A stretch of 64,000 nucleotides of DNA from Hyphomicrobiales bacterium (GCA_900471485.1 UCEU01000024.1:50453-114452), one strand, 5' to 3'; positions 1 through 8,920 are shown, numbered from the stretch's first letter. Notes: generated by a model from the letters alone, not told the origin. Made by a program: numbers and translations.

Positions 1-71
1 TTGGCCTCGATGATCGTGCCGACACGGATATCGACGCGCTCGAAGTCGCTATAGGTAATTTCTTCGCTCAT
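1..71 (-). CDS. CsaA-like tRNA-binding domain protein (5' end only)
   Basis: Only the first 23 codons are in the window; the rest lies beyond position 1. The N-terminus (MSEEITYSDFERVDIRVGTI) matches the start of CsaA/YgjH-type proteins, small dimeric OB-fold proteins that bind tRNA and have been linked to chaperone-like activity. The ATG is 11 bases past the proC stop, so it is probably the third gene of a YbjN-proC-csaA transcript. The identification rests on this short N-terminus, but the 'F..VDIRVGTI' signature is distinctive. Confidence 0.7.
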   Translation of the reverse strand, partial: MSEEITYSDFERVDIRVGTIIEA

Positions 72-82
72 AGGATCAAGCC

Positions 83-901
83 TCAGCCGGCCAGCTCTTC
101 GGCCCGCTTGCGAGCGGCGGCGAGAGCCTTGTCGAACAGCGGCTGCATCGCATCGTCAGCCATCAATACGGAAAGTGCCGCCGCCGTGGTGCCTCCGGGA
201 GAGGTCACATTCTGGCGCAAGCGCGAAGCGTCGTCGGGGGACTGGTGCAAAAGCTCACCAGCCCCCGCGACCGTTTCCCGTGCAAGGCGCATGGCAAGGT
301 CCGCCGGCAAGCCAAGTTTACGGCCTGCCTCTGCCATACACTCGACGAGATAAAACACATAAGCCGGACCGCTGCCCGACAATGCCGTGACGGCATCGAT
401 ATCGGCTTCGGTCGCGACCCACTCAACAGGACCCGACACACGCAGGAGAGAATCCACGCGCTGGCGCTGTTCGGCGTTGACGCGGGCATTGGCAAAAGCA
501 CCAGTCACGCCGCGGCCGACCATGGCGGGCGTGTTCGGCATGGCGCGGACCATCGCGGCCGCGCCGAGATGCGCCTCGAGGAAGCCGAGTGTCTTGCCGG
601 CCGCGACCGAGACGACGACCGTATCGTCGCCTACAGTCGCCTTGACCGGCGGCAGCACCGTCTCCATCACCTGCGGCTTCACCGCCAGGAACAGAACGCC
701 GGCCTTCAGATCCGCCGGCGCGGAAGTGACATGCGTGGCCCCTGCTTCGTTGATCGCGGCCATCATCTTCTCTGACGGGCCGGGATCGATGACGACCACG
801 GACGAGCCGGGGACGCCGTTCTTCAGCCAGCCGGAGAGCATGGCGCCGCCCATGTTGCCGGCGCCGACGAGAACGATCGAACCTGAGGCCGCAGCAGACA
901 T
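83..901 (-). CDS. proC: Pyrroline-5-carboxylate reductase
   Basis: Catalyses the last step of proline synthesis, NAD(P)H-dependent reduction of pyrroline-5-carboxylate to proline, in the cytosol. The 272 residues have the family's normal length. Visible motifs are the Rossmann dinucleotide loop GAGNMGG (13-19), AVKPQ (73-77), RAMPNTPA (119-126), ALSGSGPAY (173-181) and the C-terminal NVTSPGGTT (231-239), which together form the P5CR signature. The start codon abuts the stop of the YbjN gene (TAAATG), so translation is probably coupled. The csaA-like gene follows after 11 bases. Confidence 0.96.
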   Translation of the reverse strand: MSAAASGSIVLVGAGNMGGAMLSGWLKNGVPGSSVVVIDPGPSEKMMAAINEAGATHVTSAPADLKAGVLFLAVKPQVMETVLPPVKATVGDDTVVVSVAAGKTLGFLEAHLGAAAMVRAMPNTPAMVGRGVTGAFANARVNAEQRQRVDSLLRVSGPVEWVATEADIDAVTALSGSGPAYVFYLVECMAEAGRKLGLPADLAMRLARETVAGAGELLHQSPDDASRLRQNVTSPGGTTAAALSVLMADDAMQPLFDKALAAARKRAEELAG

Positions 902-1402
902 TTACGCCTCACCCACGGTTTCGAAGAGAACCGCTTCCAAAGCACGATTGGCGTCCATGCCGGACCAGATCACGAACTGGAAAGCCTGATAGTAAGCCTC
1001 GCAGGTATCGAGCGCGCTGGCGAGCAGCACTTCCACCTGGCGGTTGGTGGGCTCGGCGCCGCCTGCGAGCAGCAGCGACTGCCGGAAGATGATCACATCC
1101 TCCTGGCGCCATACGTCGAAGTGACCCATCAGCACCTGGCCGTTGATGCCGGCCAGAAGCTTGGTGACTTCGTTCATTCTGAGATCGGGAACCTTCACAT
1201 CGAAGGCGCAGCCGAGATGCAGCGCCTCGAACTCTTCCATCCAGGAAAATGAAACGTGGTAGTCGGTCCACTTGCCTTCGACCGTCATTGCGATTTCGTC
1301 ATCGCCCGACCGCTCGAAAGCCCAGTCGTTGTTGGCGGCGACGTACTCGATCATATCGACCGGGTTCGACTGACGCTCGACTTCCAATTCCATGAGGCTC
1401 AT
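902..1402 (-). CDS. YbjN domain-containing protein
   Basis: A 166-residue acidic cytosolic protein of the YbjN family, whose fold resembles type III secretion chaperones and whose biochemical role is unresolved. An in-frame ATG lies 29 codons further upstream, but the start at 1402 is preferred because AAGGTG lies a normal distance ahead and the protein then begins with the family-like MSLMELEVERQSNPVDMIEY. It is the first gene of the unit running into proC, with a back-to-back stop/start. The fixed association with proC in rhizobia suggests co-expression, not necessarily shared function. Confidence 0.85.
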   Translation of the reverse strand: MSLMELEVERQSNPVDMIEYVAANNDWAFERSGDDEIAMTVEGKWTDYHVSFSWMEEFEALHLGCAFDVKVPDLRMNEVTKLLAGINGQVLMGHFDVWRQEDVIIFRQSLLLAGGAEPTNRQVEVLLASALDTCEAYYQAFQFVIWSGMDANRALEAVLFETVGEA

Positions 1403-1794
1403 GCAGCACCTTCTTGACCGGAGTGAATACGTACCGACTTGGTCAACGACGACACAAGGAGAACATACGCAACTACCGGAAACCACCAACCCAGATGACC
1501 CGTTGAACCACTACCAGACTGACGCGACTACCCTGTCCGGAGCTTACCAACTGTTCGAATCATCATTTAAAATCAGTGTATAACGGGCATGCCGACACGC
1601 CAGCCCCTTTAGCCCGTTTTAGGGAACGGCACTGTGGAAAGGTGTTGGCAACAAGATTCAGAAGGAGGGTTTAAACGACTCTGCCCATTGGCTTTTTTGG
1701 CAGTGTCCACAGGTGGATAAGCTCACCCGTATTTTAGGCCGTTACTGCGGTGTGTCGCATAAAGGACACACCGCGAGCTGTCTCAGATCGGGAA
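1403..1794. other. Intergenic region between YbjN and UbiK-like genes
   Basis: About 390 bases with no convincing coding frame. It is more AT-rich than its flanks near 1555-1585. It contains a perfect 10-bp inverted repeat (GCGGTGTGTC at 1747-1756 and GACACACCGC at 1765-1774) just past the UbiK-like stop. This may end that transcript, although no T-run follows on either strand. The promoter of the YbjN-proC unit should lie in the part close to 1402. I could not fit a known RNA family to the rest. Confidence 0.5.
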
Positions 1795-2055
1795 TTACTT
1801 GCCCTTGGCGGCAAGCTTGGTTTCCAGCGCCTCGATGCGGGCGAGCAGTGCATCGTTTTCATCGCGCGCCTTGATCGCCATCTCGCGGACGACTTCGAAT
1901 TCCTCGCGCTTGACGACATCCATGCTGTTCAGCCAACGCTCGGCCTGGGCGCTGAAGGCGGTCTCGACTTCCTTGCGCACGCCCTGCGCCGCGCCGGCGG
2001 CATCCGTCATAAGCTTGGCGAACTCGTCCATGATGCGGTTGGTTCCAGTCGTCAT
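1795..2055 (-). CDS. ubiK: Accessory factor UbiK family protein (BMFP-type)
   Basis: An 86-residue protein with the UbiK/YqiC (membrane fusogenic protein) layout: an N-terminal amphipathic segment with an MDEFAKLMTDAAGAAQG-like helix and a C-terminal coiled coil (about 48-82, 'REEFEVVREMAIKARDENDALLARIEALE'-like heptads). UbiK in gammaproteobacteria assists ubiquinone synthesis at the membrane; rhizobial members are annotated by homology. The start is fixed by AAGGAGAAGG just ahead of the ATG at 2055. It is transcribed divergently from lgt. The family call is good; a role in ubiquinone synthesis here is inferred. Confidence 0.78.
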   Translation of the reverse strand: MTTGTNRIMDEFAKLMTDAAGAAQGVRKEVETAFSAQAERWLNSMDVVKREEFEVVREMAIKARDENDALLARIEALETKLAAKGK

Positions 2056-2349
2056 GGCGGCCTTCTCCTTGGTGGTGGTGATTGATCCTGCGGCCCTTAA
2101 GGGCCTTCTGGAATTGAGGTAGGGCCTTGCCGCTGCAGATGCAAGCGCTTTGCACTGGATAAGCCGCCGCTGCATCAGCGGTTGCGAACAATCGACTTGA
2201 CCACCCCTGCTCCCGCCGCCATCTTCCGCCCAACCGAAAAACGCCGCGCGCCATAAAAAAGCGCGGGTGGAACGCTTCAACACTTTGAATCTGCGCATCG
2301 CTTGCCGCTCGATCGAACCGGAAAGCATGCGCCAGCGGATGAGAAACCC

Positions 2350-3198
2350 TTGCCGACAGTCGCCAATCTCCTGGCCATCATGCCCTTCCCCGATATCGAC
2401 CCGATCGCCTTTTCGATCGGGCCGCTGGCCGTTCACTGGTACGGCCTGGCCTATGTCGCGGGCATCATGCTCGGCTGGTACTATGCCCGCCTGATCGCCG
2501 GCAATAACAGCCTATGGCCGGGCAACCAGTCGCCGATCACCAGGGCGCAGCTCGACGACTTCATCGTCTGGGTGGCGCTCGGCATCGTGCTTGGCGGTCG
2601 CATCGGCTACATCCTGTTCTATGATCTTGGCGCCATCATCGAGAACCCCATCCGCGCCATCCAGATCTGGAACGGCGGCATGTCCTTCCATGGCGGCCTG
2701 ACGGGTACCACGATCGCCATGCTGATCTTCGCTCGCCGGAATTCCATTCCGATCTGGAGCCTGTTCGACATCGTCGCCGCCGTCGTTCCGATCGGCCTGT
2801 TCTGCGGCCGCATCGCCAATTTCATCAATGGCGAATTGTGGGGCCGGCTGACGGACGTTCCCTGGGCGGTCGTCTTCCCGACCGGCGGACCCTTCGCCCG
2901 CCATCCGAGCCAGCTCTACGAAGCCGGCCTCGAAGGCATCGTGCTCGTTCTCGTTCTTGCGCTGCTGATCTACGTCTTCCGCGCCCTGAAGACCCCCGGC
3001 TTCATCTCCGGCGTCTTCGTCTGCGGCTACGCCATGTCGCGCATCTTCGTCGAATTCTTCCGTGAACCGGATGCCCAGCTCGGATACCTTTTGGGCACCA
3101 ACTGGCTGACGATGGGCATGGTGCTCTCGTCGCCAATGATCCTGCTGGGTATATGGGCCATGGTTCGCGCCTGCCGTCAGATTGCTGTTCAGCACTGA
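2350..3198 (+). CDS. lgt: Prolipoprotein diacylglyceryl transferase
   Basis: Inner-membrane enzyme that transfers diacylglycerol from phosphatidylglycerol to the lipobox cysteine of prolipoproteins, the first step of lipoprotein maturation. Several hydrophobic helices are visible, with Lgt signatures WNGGMSFHGG (about 107-116, containing the essential His), GRIANFINGELWGR (about 153-166) and HPSQLYE (about 185-191). Start choice is uncertain. The frame is open from 2302, a TTG at 2350 gives the usual short stretch before PFPDIDP, and the ATG at 2380 is a third option. midA follows after 22 bases. Substrates in this window include the lipoproteins at 6463 and 8415. Confidence 0.94.
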   Translation: MPTVANLLAIMPFPDIDPIAFSIGPLAVHWYGLAYVAGIMLGWYYARLIAGNNSLWPGNQSPITRAQLDDFIVWVALGIVLGGRIGYILFYDLGAIIENPIRAIQIWNGGMSFHGGLTGTTIAMLIFARRNSIPIWSLFDIVAAVVPIGLFCGRIANFINGELWGRLTDVPWAVVFPTGGPFARHPSQLYEAGLEGIVLVLVLALLIYVFRALKTPGFISGVFVCGYAMSRIFVEFFREPDAQLGYLLGTNWLTMGMVLSSPMILLGIWAMVRACRQIAVQH

Positions 3199-3220
3199 TT
3201 GCAGCGACAGGAGGCATCGC

Positions 3221-4321
3221 ATGACCACCGCACTTGGTGAAAAGATCAAGACGATCATCCAGGCGAACGGGCCGATCAGCGTCACGGATTTCTTCTCGCT
3301 CTGCCTCGCGGATCCCGAATACGGCTACTACCGCACCCGCGAACCCTTCGGCCGCGCCGGCGACTTCGTCACCGCGCCAGAGGTCAGCCAGCTTTTCGGC
3401 GAGATGATCGGCGTCTTCGTCGTCCACGCATGGCAGCGCCACGGCACGCCCGCAGGCGCCCGCCTCGTCGAGATCGGTCCCGGCCGCGGCACGATGATGT
3501 CGGATATGCTGCGCGTCATCTCGCGCCTCGCGCCGCCGCTTTTCGAAAGCATGACCATCCATCTGGTCGAAACCAGCGAACGCCTGCGCGACATCCAGCA
3601 GGAAACGCTCTCGCAATATGGCGGCAGGATCACCTGGCACGAGGACTTCGACGACGTGCCGCCCGGCTTCGCGCTGGTGGCCGCCAACGAGCTGTTCGAC
3701 GCCATCCCCATCCGCCAGTTCGTCAAGACCGCGACCGGCTTTCGCGAGCGCATGGTTGGGCTCGATGCCAATGACGAACTCTCCTTCGGCGTCGGCGTCG
3801 CCGGCATCGATCCGGCGCTGCTGCCGAACCAGGCGCAGACAATGCCTGTCGGCACGATCTTCGAAATCTCGCCTGCCCGACAATCAGTCATGCTGGCGCT
3901 CTGCAACCGGCTGAAAGCCTTCGGCGGCACGGCGCTGGCGATCGACTACGGCCACCTCGTCAGCGGCTTCGGCGACACGCTGCAGGCCGTGCGCATGCAC
4001 GAGTTCGACCCGCCGCTCGCTCACCCCGGCGAAGCCGATCTCACCAGCCATGTCGATTTCCAGGCGCTGTCGGAAACCGCGGCGGCATCGGGGCTTCACG
4101 TCAACGGCCTGCTGCACCAGGGCGATTTTCTTGTCGGCCTCGGTATCCTGGAACGCGCCGCCGCCCTCGGCCGCGATCACACCGCTCATACGCAAGGTAT
4201 CATCCAGACGGCCGTGGACCGGCTCGCCGGCGAAGGCGAAGGCCGCATGGGCCAACTCTTCAAGGTCATGGCGGTATCAAGCCCGGCGGTCGACCTGATG
4301 CCGTTCCGGCCGGTGGATTGA
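3221..4321 (+). CDS. MidA/NDUFAF7-type SAM-dependent methyltransferase
   Basis: A class I methyltransferase of the MidA/NDUFAF7 family (DUF185), 366 residues. The mitochondrial member methylates an arginine of complex I subunit NDUFS2, so a role in complex I assembly is likely but not proven for bacteria. Visible motifs are DPEYGYY (31-37), GDFVTAPEVSQLFGE (47-61) and the SAM loop VEIGPGRGTMM (83-93). The start at 3221 has GGAGG ten bases upstream; the frame opens earlier but overlaps the end of lgt. It sits between lgt and pgeF on one strand. Confidence 0.9.
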   Translation: MTTALGEKIKTIIQANGPISVTDFFSLCLADPEYGYYRTREPFGRAGDFVTAPEVSQLFGEMIGVFVVHAWQRHGTPAGARLVEIGPGRGTMMSDMLRVISRLAPPLFESMTIHLVETSERLRDIQQETLSQYGGRITWHEDFDDVPPGFALVAANELFDAIPIRQFVKTATGFRERMVGLDANDELSFGVGVAGIDPALLPNQAQTMPVGTIFEISPARQSVMLALCNRLKAFGGTALAIDYGHLVSGFGDTLQAVRMHEFDPPLAHPGEADLTSHVDFQALSETAAASGLHVNGLLHQGDFLVGLGILERAAALGRDHTAHTQGIIQTAVDRLAGEGEGRMGQLFKVMAVSSPAVDLMPFRPVD

Positions 4322-4412
4322 CAGAGCGCGCGACGCTCGCCAACATCCGGCCACTATCGACCGCTTCGCCAACGAAGCCTCAAGCCAACTCGATCGGATC
4401 TTAGAACCTTTG

Positions 4413-5207
4413 ATGACAGACGCGGTATCTCCAGCACCGATTCAGAGCGCGCTGCTGAACGAAGCGACCGGAAGCGCCATCCTGCATGGGTATTTCACCC
4501 GTGAAGGCGGCGTCTCCAACGGCATCTATCGCGGCCTCAATGTCGGCCTCGGCTCGAACGACGACCGCGAGAAGGTGAGCGAGAACCGCCGCCGCGTCGC
4601 CGGCTGGTTCGACCTGCCGATCGAGCGCCTCGCCACCGTCCACCAGATTCACTCGCCGGATGCTATCGTCGTCGACGGCTCCTATGACGGCTCGCGCCCT
4701 TCGGCCGATGCGCTGGTGACGGCGACGCCGGGCATCGCGCTTGGTGTGCTTGCCGCCGATTGCGGCCCGATCCTCTTCGCCGATCCCGAGAACCGCGTCA
4801 TCGGCGCCGCCCATGCCGGCTGGAAGGGCGCGCTGACCGGCGTTCTTGAAAACACCATCGCGGCGATGGAAGGCCTCGGCGCCCGGCGCGAGACGATCGT
4901 CGCCTGCCTGGGACCGTCGATCAGCCAGGCAAGCTACGAGGTTGGCCCTGAATTCGTCGAACGCTTCCTCGGCGAGGACCCGTCCTACGAGCGCTACTTC
5001 GTGGCGTCCGCCAAGCCGGGACACGCCATGTTCGACCTTCCCGCCCTGACGGTCGGCCGCCTGCGCGCCGCCGGCGTACGCGCCGAGAGCCTCGGCGTCT
5101 GCACCTACCCGGACAGCGAGCGCTTCTTCTCCTACCGCCGCACGACGCACAACAAGGAGCCGGACTACGGCCGGCAGATTTCAGCGATTGCCATAAGGGA
5201 GACCTGA
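4413..5207 (+). CDS. pgeF: Peptidoglycan editing factor PgeF / purine nucleoside phosphorylase family
   Basis: A YfiH/LACC1-family protein of 264 residues. Members were once called multicopper polyphenol oxidases. They have since been shown to act on purine nucleosides, and in E. coli YfiH affects peptidoglycan peptide fidelity. Conserved elements are HQIHS (77-81), AADCGP with the zinc-site Cys117, AAHAGWKG with His134, CLGPSI (165-170) and a C-terminal R-T--NK motif. The ATG at 4413 is preferred over a TTG one codon earlier. The next gene starts 5 bases after the stop. Confidence 0.88.
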   Translation: MTDAVSPAPIQSALLNEATGSAILHGYFTREGGVSNGIYRGLNVGLGSNDDREKVSENRRRVAGWFDLPIERLATVHQIHSPDAIVVDGSYDGSRPSADALVTATPGIALGVLAADCGPILFADPENRVIGAAHAGWKGALTGVLENTIAAMEGLGARRETIVACLGPSISQASYEVGPEFVERFLGEDPSYERYFVASAKPGHAMFDLPALTVGRLRAAGVRAESLGVCTYPDSERFFSYRRTTHNKEPDYGRQISAIAIRET

Positions 5208-5212
5208 CCGCT

Positions 5213-6364
5213 ATGGCCCTCCACTTCGACAGACCCGAATTCGCCGTTCGTCTCGCCCGCCTGACCGACCAGATGCGCGAGGAAAAGCTTGACGCCATCC
5301 TGCTGTTTGCCCAGGAGAGCATGTACTGGCTGACCGGCTACGACACCTTCGGCTATTGCTTCTTCCAGACGCTCGTCGTCAAGGCGGATGGGACGATGGC
5401 GCTGCTCACCCGCTCGGCGGACCTGCGCCAGGCCAAGCAGACCTCCATCCTCGACAACATTCATATCTGGGTCGATCGCGTCAACGCCGACCCGACGCTC
5501 GACCTGAAGAACCTGCTGGTCGAGATGGACCTGCTCGGTGCCCGCATCGGCGTCGAATACGACACGCACGGCATGACGGGCCGCGTTGCCCGCCTGCTCG
5601 ACGCGCAACTGATGACCTTCGGTCAGATCGTCGACGCCTCCTATCTCGTCAGCCGGTTGCGGTTGATCAAGAGCCCGGCGGAAATCGCCTATGTCGAGCG
5701 AGCGGCCGCCCTTGCCGACGACGCGCTCGACGCAGCGATCGCGCTGGCAAAGCCCGGCGCCGACGAGGCCGATATACTGGCCGCCATGCAGGGCGCCGTC
5801 TTTGCCGGCGGCGGCGATTATCCCGCCAACGAGTTCATCATCGGCTCGGCCGAGGATGCCCTGCTCTGCCGCTACAAGGCCGGCCGCCGGAATCTCGGAG
5901 CCGAGGACCAGCTGACGCTCGAATGGGCCGGCGTCTACGCCCATTATCACGCGGCCATGATGCGCACGATCGTCATCGGCGAGCCGAGCTACCGACACCG
6001 CGAGCTCTACAATGCCTGCCTCGAGAACATCCAGGCGATCGAGACCGTGCTGAAGCCCGGCCAGACCTTCGGTGACGTCTTCGACGTGCACGCCAGGATC
6101 ATGGACGAGCGCGGCCTTGCCCGGCATCGGCTGAACGCCTGCGGTTACTCGCTCGGCGCCCGCTTCGCCCCATCCTGGATGGAGCACCAGATGTTCCATG
6201 TCGGCAATCCGCAGGGGATCGAGCCGGGCATGTCGCTGTTCGTCCACATGATCATCATGGATTCCGACAGCGGCACCGCCATGACGCTCGGCCAGACTTA
6301 TCTCACCACCGCCGACGCGCCGCGCAGCCTTTCGCGCCACACGCTCGACCTGATCACCGCCTGA
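5213..6364 (+). CDS. M24 family creatinase/ectoine-hydrolase-like protein, metal ligands not conserved
   Basis: 383 residues with the two-domain architecture of the M24 'pita-bread' family: a creatinase N-domain (about 10-150) and a catalytic-fold C-domain (about 155-375). It differs from true aminopeptidase P and prolidase. The first ligand position holds Glu (LEWAG, E237), the second Asp is replaced in YHAAMMRT, the expected GHGIG is GYSLG (Tyr312), and the two late Glu ligands are His345 and about Gly360. That pattern resembles metal-independent members such as creatinase or ectoine hydrolase, so 'peptidase' may mislead. It follows pgeF by 5 bases. The substrate is unknown. Confidence 0.8.
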   Translation: MALHFDRPEFAVRLARLTDQMREEKLDAILLFAQESMYWLTGYDTFGYCFFQTLVVKADGTMALLTRSADLRQAKQTSILDNIHIWVDRVNADPTLDLKNLLVEMDLLGARIGVEYDTHGMTGRVARLLDAQLMTFGQIVDASYLVSRLRLIKSPAEIAYVERAAALADDALDAAIALAKPGADEADILAAMQGAVFAGGGDYPANEFIIGSAEDALLCRYKAGRRNLGAEDQLTLEWAGVYAHYHAAMMRTIVIGEPSYRHRELYNACLENIQAIETVLKPGQTFGDVFDVHARIMDERGLARHRLNACGYSLGARFAPSWMEHQMFHVGNPQGIEPGMSLFVHMIIMDSDSGTAMTLGQTYLTTADAPRSLSRHTLDLITA

Positions 6365-6462
6365 TCCGGCTACCCTTAAGAATCCGGAATTGACACGGCA
6401 CGGCCCCGACCGCCATAAGGTGATCGGGGCTCATTAATGCATGCGGAAGGACGAAAAGAGGG

Positions 6463-7290
6463 ATGACGCGATTTGCGACAGCGCCCACGCTCCTGGCCTG
6501 CCTTGCGCTTCTTTCCGCCTGCAACACCACCGATGCGCTGATCCCCCAGGTCGATATCGGCGACACCTCGAGCACGATCCGCTCCTCCTCTCCCGTGACC
6601 CAGAGCGATGCCGAGCGCATGGCTGGTGCCTCACCGCGCCAGCAGACCTTCGCGACGCCGAGGCAGAACGGCTACCATCCGGCCTACGACCAGCAGGAAT
6701 ATATGCGCGCCGGCCCCGGCACGCCGCCGACGACGATGGAAGCCCAGGCGCTCGCGCTCGACGGACCGACCCGCAGTCGCGCCTCCGCCGCACCGATCGA
6801 ATCTCAGAACCTGCCCGAGCCCGTCTCGAACGCTCAGGCCGAGGAAGAGGACATGGCGGCTGCCGAGCGTCCGCGCGCGCCGCGCCGGACCGAGACCGCC
6901 TCACTCGCCAGGTCTCCCGCCCGAGGAACGACGGTTCGCTTCCTGCCGATCATCGGTGCGCCGGTACAGGCCGTCACGCCCCTATCGCGCCAGCTCGGCA
7001 GCGAGGCGCGCGCGCATGGTCTCTCGATCAAGAGTTCCAACGACAACAGCAGCGCCTATATCCTCAAGGGCTATCTCTCCGCCTTTTCCGACAGCGACAA
7101 GGTAACGATCGTCTATGTCTGGGACGTGCTCGACAGCGGCGGCGCGCGGCTCCACCGGATCCAGGGGCAGGAAAGCGTGCCCTCAGCGGCGCAGGACCCG
7201 TGGGCGGCGGTTCCCGCCTCGGTGATGCAGCAGATCGCATCGAAAACGATCGACGAGTTCTCCTCGTGGCGGGAGAGCAGCGGTGGTTAA
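6463..7290 (+). CDS. Lipoprotein of unknown function
   Basis: A 275-residue protein with a lipoprotein signal: short N-region, hydrophobic ALLACLALLSA-type core and lipobox L-S-A-C with Cys20. The segment from about 25 to 150 is rich in Pro, Ala, Ser and charged residues and looks disordered. The last 130 residues are more ordered and end in a segment around VYVWDVLDSGGARLHRI, which looks like a small beta-rich domain. GAAAAGAGGG lies just ahead of the ATG. It lies between the M24 gene and prs. I do not recognise a named family; envelope localisation is inferred from the lipobox. Confidence 0.75.
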   Translation: MTRFATAPTLLACLALLSACNTTDALIPQVDIGDTSSTIRSSSPVTQSDAERMAGASPRQQTFATPRQNGYHPAYDQQEYMRAGPGTPPTTMEAQALALDGPTRSRASAAPIESQNLPEPVSNAQAEEEDMAAAERPRAPRRTETASLARSPARGTTVRFLPIIGAPVQAVTPLSRQLGSEARAHGLSIKSSNDNSSAYILKGYLSAFSDSDKVTIVYVWDVLDSGGARLHRIQGQESVPSAAQDPWAAVPASVMQQIASKTIDEFSSWRESSGG

Positions 7291-7396
7291 GCCACAGGCT
7301 TTTTACAAATATGGAAGCATGTGGCGCCTTTGCGCTTGCATTCAGGACGAAGCTGGCTAAAAAGCGCGGCTATCAGCAGGTAACAGGCGGACCAAG

Positions 7397-8329
7397 ATGA
7401 AGGTTTTCGCAGGCAATTCGAACCGGCACCTCGCCGAAGCGATCTGCAACTATCTCAACGTGCCCTTGGGCAGAGCAACCGTCCGAAGATTTGCCGATCA
7501 GGAGATCTTCGTCGAAGTCCAGGAAAATGTGCGCGGTGAGGATGTCTTCCTCGTACAGTCGACCTCCTTCCCGACGAATGACCATCTGATGGAATTGCTG
7601 ATCATGATCGACGCGATGCGCCGGTCGTCAGCCCGCCGCATAACGGCCGTTCTCCCCTACTTCGGCTACGCCCGCCAGGACCGCCGCGCTTCCGGCCGCA
7701 CGCCGATCTCGGCCAAGCTCGTGGCCAACCTGATCACCGAAGCCGGTGCCGATCGCGTTCTCACGCTCGACCTGCACGCCGGACAGATCCAGGGCTTCTT
7801 CGACATCCCGACCGACAACCTCTATGCCGTGCCGATCCTGACGCGCGACATCAAAGCGAATTACGATCTCGGCAACGTCATGGTCGTCTCACCCGATGTC
7901 GGCGGCGTCGTGCGCGCCCGCTCGCTTGCCAAACGCCTCGACTGTCTGCTGGCGATCGTGGACAAGCGCCGCGACCGCCCGGGTGAATCCGAAGTCATGA
8001 ACATCATCGGCGACGTCACCGGCAAGGACTGCCTCCTGATCGACGACATCGTCGATTCCGGCGGCACGCTCTGCAACGCCGCTGACGCGCTGCTCGCCCA
8101 GGGCGCTTCCAGCGTCACGGCCTATATCACGCACGGCGTGCTCTCGGGCGGCGCGGTCACCCGCATCACGTCCTCGAAGCTGCGCGAACTCGTCATCACC
8201 GACTCGATCCAGCCGACGACGGCGATCCAGTCCGCGCACAACATCCGTGTTGTCAGCACGGCGAGCCTGATGGGCGAAGCCATCAACCGCACGAGCCAGG
8301 AAGAGTCCGTCTCCAGCCTGTTCGACTGA
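7397..8329 (+). CDS. prs: Ribose-phosphate pyrophosphokinase
   Basis: Makes PRPP from ribose-5-phosphate and ATP, feeding purine, pyrimidine, NAD, histidine and tryptophan synthesis. The 310 residues have the class I length. Visible are the N-terminal MKVFAGNSN, RFADQEIFVEV, the ATP-binding flexible loop YFGYARQDRR (88-97), the catalytic His in LDLHAGQIQGFF (around 127), and the PRPP loop DDIVDSGGT in the C-terminal half. It stands alone with about 100 bases ahead. apt at 22805 is a consumer of its product. Confidence 0.97.
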   Translation: MKVFAGNSNRHLAEAICNYLNVPLGRATVRRFADQEIFVEVQENVRGEDVFLVQSTSFPTNDHLMELLIMIDAMRRSSARRITAVLPYFGYARQDRRASGRTPISAKLVANLITEAGADRVLTLDLHAGQIQGFFDIPTDNLYAVPILTRDIKANYDLGNVMVVSPDVGGVVRARSLAKRLDCLLAIVDKRRDRPGESEVMNIIGDVTGKDCLLIDDIVDSGGTLCNAADALLAQGASSVTAYITHGVLSGGAVTRITSSKLRELVITDSIQPTTAIQSAHNIRVVSTASLMGEAINRTSQEESVSSLFD

Positions 8330-8414
8330 CGCTTCGAAATTCCTCAAGGATTTCATCTTTCTCGGCGAAACCGCTTCGGCTAGACTTGTCAAAAGTTCAG
8401 CCGGAGGGAAACGC

Positions 8415-8882
8415 ATGAGACTGACCGAACTGATGCAGCCGAAAAAGCTCGCCCTGATCGTCCTGATCCCGATGTTGAGCGCCTGCACGGTCGATGTCGA
8501 TCCCGGCTATTCACGCCCACCGCCGCGCCCGCGCCCACCGCAGCCGCAAATGTGCACCATGGAATACGCGCCCGTCTGCGGCGAACGCGGCGGACGCACG
8601 CAGACCTTCGGCAATGCCTGCCAGGCCCGCAGCAGCGGCTTCATGATCGTCGGTCGCGGCGAATGCCGGCGCCAGCCGCCGATCACCCCGCCGCGCCCCG
8701 AGCCGCCGCGGCCCCCTCGCCCGGAACGGCCCGAGCCTCCGACACGCCCCGGCGGCATCTGCACGCGGGAATACCGCCCGGTCTGCGGCCAGCGCGGCCC
8801 GCAGATGCAGACCTTCCCGAACGCCTGCGAAGCCGGCAACAGCGGCTTCAGGATCGTAGCGCAGGGCGAATGCCGTCGCTGA
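8415..8882 (+). CDS. Lipoprotein with two Kazal-type inhibitor domains
   Basis: A 155-residue protein with an N-terminal lipobox (L-S-A-C, Cys24), then a Pro/Arg-rich linker and two copies of a Kazal-like module. Module 1 has Cys47, 55, 69 and 84; module 2 has Cys116, 124, 138 and 153. Both show the C-x7-C spacing ending in Y-x-PVCG and a later NAC and GEC. Each keeps four cysteines (two disulfides) instead of the six of animal Kazal domains, as seen in bacterial versions. A second Pro-rich linker separates the modules. A GGAGGG site precedes the ATG. The expected place is the periplasm or outer membrane; protease inhibition is inferred from the fold family. Confidence 0.82.
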   Translation: MRLTELMQPKKLALIVLIPMLSACTVDVDPGYSRPPPRPRPPQPQMCTMEYAPVCGERGGRTQTFGNACQARSSGFMIVGRGECRRQPPITPPRPEPPRPPRPERPEPPTRPGGICTREYRPVCGQRGPQMQTFPNACEAGNSGFRIVAQGECRR

Positions 8883-8920
8883 ACGGATAGATTTGAATTG
8901 GAAGGCTGCCTTGGCAGCGA

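Noticed and set aside
1705..1725. DnaA-box-like GGTGGATAA with a neighbouring TCCACA
   Set aside because: Single imperfect match, no box cluster and no origin-linked genes nearby.
1747..1774. Hairpin as a classical terminator of the UbiK-like gene
   Set aside because: The 10-bp stem is real but no T-run follows; recorded only within the gap entry.
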